This document shows, one piece after another, positions 43,463-44,627 of a DNA stretch of 44,627 nucleotides. The stretch is taken from positions 1 through 44,627 of the forward strand of contig CAKUKR010000010.1 in NCBI GenBank assembly GCA_934663645.1, read 5' to 3'. The DNA comes from an uncultured Muribaculaceae bacterium (lineage in GTDB: Bacteria > Bacteroidota > Bacteroidia > Bacteroidales > Muribaculaceae). The notes beneath the pieces were generated by a model. The model searched no databases. It was given only the letters and a program-made list of their open reading frames with translations, and had not been told where the DNA came from. Each line of letters opens with the position of its first letter. Position 1 is the stretch's first letter. The translations under genes and the position numbers were made by a program.

Positions 43463-44627
43463 TTACTTGGCGACGTGCTTCTCGCCGTTGAGGATGTAGA
43501 CAGTCCCCGGCAGCGGACCTCGTATCTCCCTGCCGTTCAGGTCATACATCTTGTTGTCTTTAACTGGATTCATGCCAGTGTCGAAACCGACTTCTGGCAC
43601 GTCCGCGCTGTAAGACGGCGCGTCAAAGTCCGCCGCTGTGAATATCACGTTCCCCTCTGCATCTGTCACATTTTTCAAATAGATGGCGGCACCGCCATCC
43701 CCCGTTGTTGTACACATGAACTGAGGCTGGCACATATAACCTCTGTTTGAGCCTATGCCTTCAACAACTATGATTTCCCTGTCGCTGAATTCCCTGCTGG
43801 TGAGAACTGCTCGCTTTCGGATAACACCATTCACAAGAACCTTGTCGGTCTTTTTGACTGTTGTGGAATACAGGGACAAGTAATCCCCAAACATCGCATA
43901 TACATAACCCTCATCTGCACTGAAATCGTAGACAAGGGCTTCGTCGCCTTTCCGCAACACATAACCGCCGCGTGTTGGGTGCAGTTCAGAAACACATTCT
44001 CCGTCAACGAGGACATATATTCTTTCACCCTCCTGGCGCACGTAACATTGTTTTTCGCCGTTGTTGTAAATGACAGGCCAGTAGGTCTTACCGAACAGTT
44101 CTTCCGGAACCCCGAATTTTATAGATTGACTTTCATGTACTGTTGTGCTTACCCTGTCGACGTAGAGGTCATAGTTCCAAGTCAAATTTTCGCCGACAAG
44201 AGGTCTGTAAGCGGGGGTATCGAAGTCCTCCCACCTGAACATTACAGCTCCCTCGATATCAGTCACTTCATCGATTCTTGCGAATGTCGCTCCATGACCA
44301 GTCGTGAAAGGCCCGTATTCAGGGACAAAGAACAGCCCTTCATTTGCGCCAATTCCCTCAACAATTGTATACTGTATGTTTGGCATGTCATCTATATGTA
44401 CTGTTTGCCGTTTGCGTGCAGCACCGTTTACGATGACCGTGTCCACTGCGTCAACAGTCACCTCCAGTATCTGGCATATTCCGTAAATGCCCATGTCGCC
44501 GCTTGAGACTGACATATAGGTATCGCCGGGGTTGGCATCAAAGTCATACGCCAGAACCTCGTCTCCCGGCGCAAGCGTGACCTCGGTGTCGTCTTGATAG
44601 TAATACAGCTGTTCATAAATTGAGCCG
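43463..44627 (-). CDS. Repeat-containing secreted protein, 5' end outside the window
   Basis: The frame runs open from the stop at 43463 to the right edge. Residues before the ATG at 44515 read on as GDEVLAYDFDANPGDTY without a stop, so the gene is incomplete. Two homologous modules of about 120 residues are visible. Each has DE(V/A)L(A/V)YDF, a VIVNG or VLVNG strand, a VEGIG motif followed by a GLFF or GYMC strand, TTG(H/D)G, and D(I/A)EG. The C-terminus (MYDLNGREIRGPLPGTVYIL) resembles the short sorting-like tails common on secreted Bacteroidales proteins. The carried-over phase supports one continuous gene. Function is unknown. Confidence 0.8.
   Translation of the reverse strand, partial: GSIYEQLYYYQDDTEVTLAPGDEVLAYDFDANPGDTYMSVSSGDMGIYGICQILEVTVDAVDTVIVNGAARKRQTVHIDDMPNIQYTIVEGIGANEGLFFVPEYGPFTTGHGATFARIDEVTDIEGAVMFRWEDFDTPAYRPLVGENLTWNYDLYVDRVSTTVHESQSIKFGVPEELFGKTYWPVIYNNGEKQCYVRQEGERIYVLVDGECVSELHPTRGGYVLRKGDEALVYDFSADEGYVYAMFGDYLSLYSTTVKKTDKVLVNGVIRKRAVLTSREFSDREIIVVEGIGSNRGYMCQPQFMCTTTGDGGAAIYLKNVTDAEGNVIFTAADFDAPSYSADVPEVGFDTGMNPVKDNKMYDLNGREIRGPLPGTVYILNGEKHVAK

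Noticed and set aside
1..44627. CRISPR arrays, prophage genes, defence systems or toxin-antitoxin pairs
   Set aside because: No regularly spaced direct repeats and no phage, nuclease-defence or toxin-antitoxin proteins were recognised. The one recombinase looks like a housekeeping Xer protein.

Overview
The window is a stretch of Bacteroidales chromosome, most likely from a Muribaculaceae-type organism. Three things point there. The str, S10, spc and alpha ribosomal blocks are joined as rpsL-rpsG-fusA-rpsJ with no tuf. Promoters have the Bacteroidetes form TTTG - about 20 nt - TAnnTTTG, and ribosome binding sites are not visible. The accessory genes belong to families I know mainly from Bacteroidetes (NTP_transf_4/GlmU-like, DUF6242, DUF6089, DUF4421, DUF4465, FdtA-type cupin). 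The genus is inference.

Region 1 (about 130-18,600, minus strand) is one long co-directional cluster from rpsL to rplQ. It holds 28 ribosomal protein genes plus fusA, secY, map, infA and rpoA, including the two short genes rpmD and rpmJ. A consensus promoter lies upstream of rpsL and a terminator lies after rplQ. Spacing is mostly 0-50 nt. Three gaps of 142-177 nt (rpsL/rpsG, rpsN/rpsH, rpsK/rpsD) contain hairpins that look like attenuation or autoregulation sites. The left edge holds an 18-nt tandem repeat and the first codons of another minus-strand reading frame.

Region 2 (18,592-22,457): a GlmU-like nucleotidyltransferase gene and a fused formiminotransferase-cyclodeaminase gene, both minus strand. 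They are separated by about 720 bp without genes. That gap contains a promoter and a terminator framing a likely untranslated RNA of about 190 nt, whose ends can pair, plus a separate three-stem inverted-repeat element. This is the most interesting unexplained part of the window.

Region 3 (22,458-30,970, plus strand): aminopeptidase P and gamma-carbonic anhydrase; rpsU and a XerC/D-type recombinase; then a tightly coupled run hpf - FdtA-like cupin - sugar aminotransferase - mltG behind a structured leader of about 220 nt, ending in a strong terminator. A DUF4421 gene follows from its own promoter.

Region 4 (30,985-34,224): comF-recX-prmC on the minus strand, overlapping or nearly so, and divergent from ribD.

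Region 5 (34,294-43,325, plus strand) is an envelope-biogenesis block. A DUF6242 lipoprotein, a DUF6089 protein, uppS and bamA are joined by three ATGA overlaps. Two skp/ompH chaperone genes, murI, a DUF4465 lipoprotein and a small TPR protein follow. The right edge carries a minus-strand repeat protein that runs out of the window.

I saw no tRNA, rRNA, CRISPR array, prophage or complete insertion sequence. Start codons were chosen from family alignments recalled from memory, because Shine-Dalgarno signals are uninformative here.
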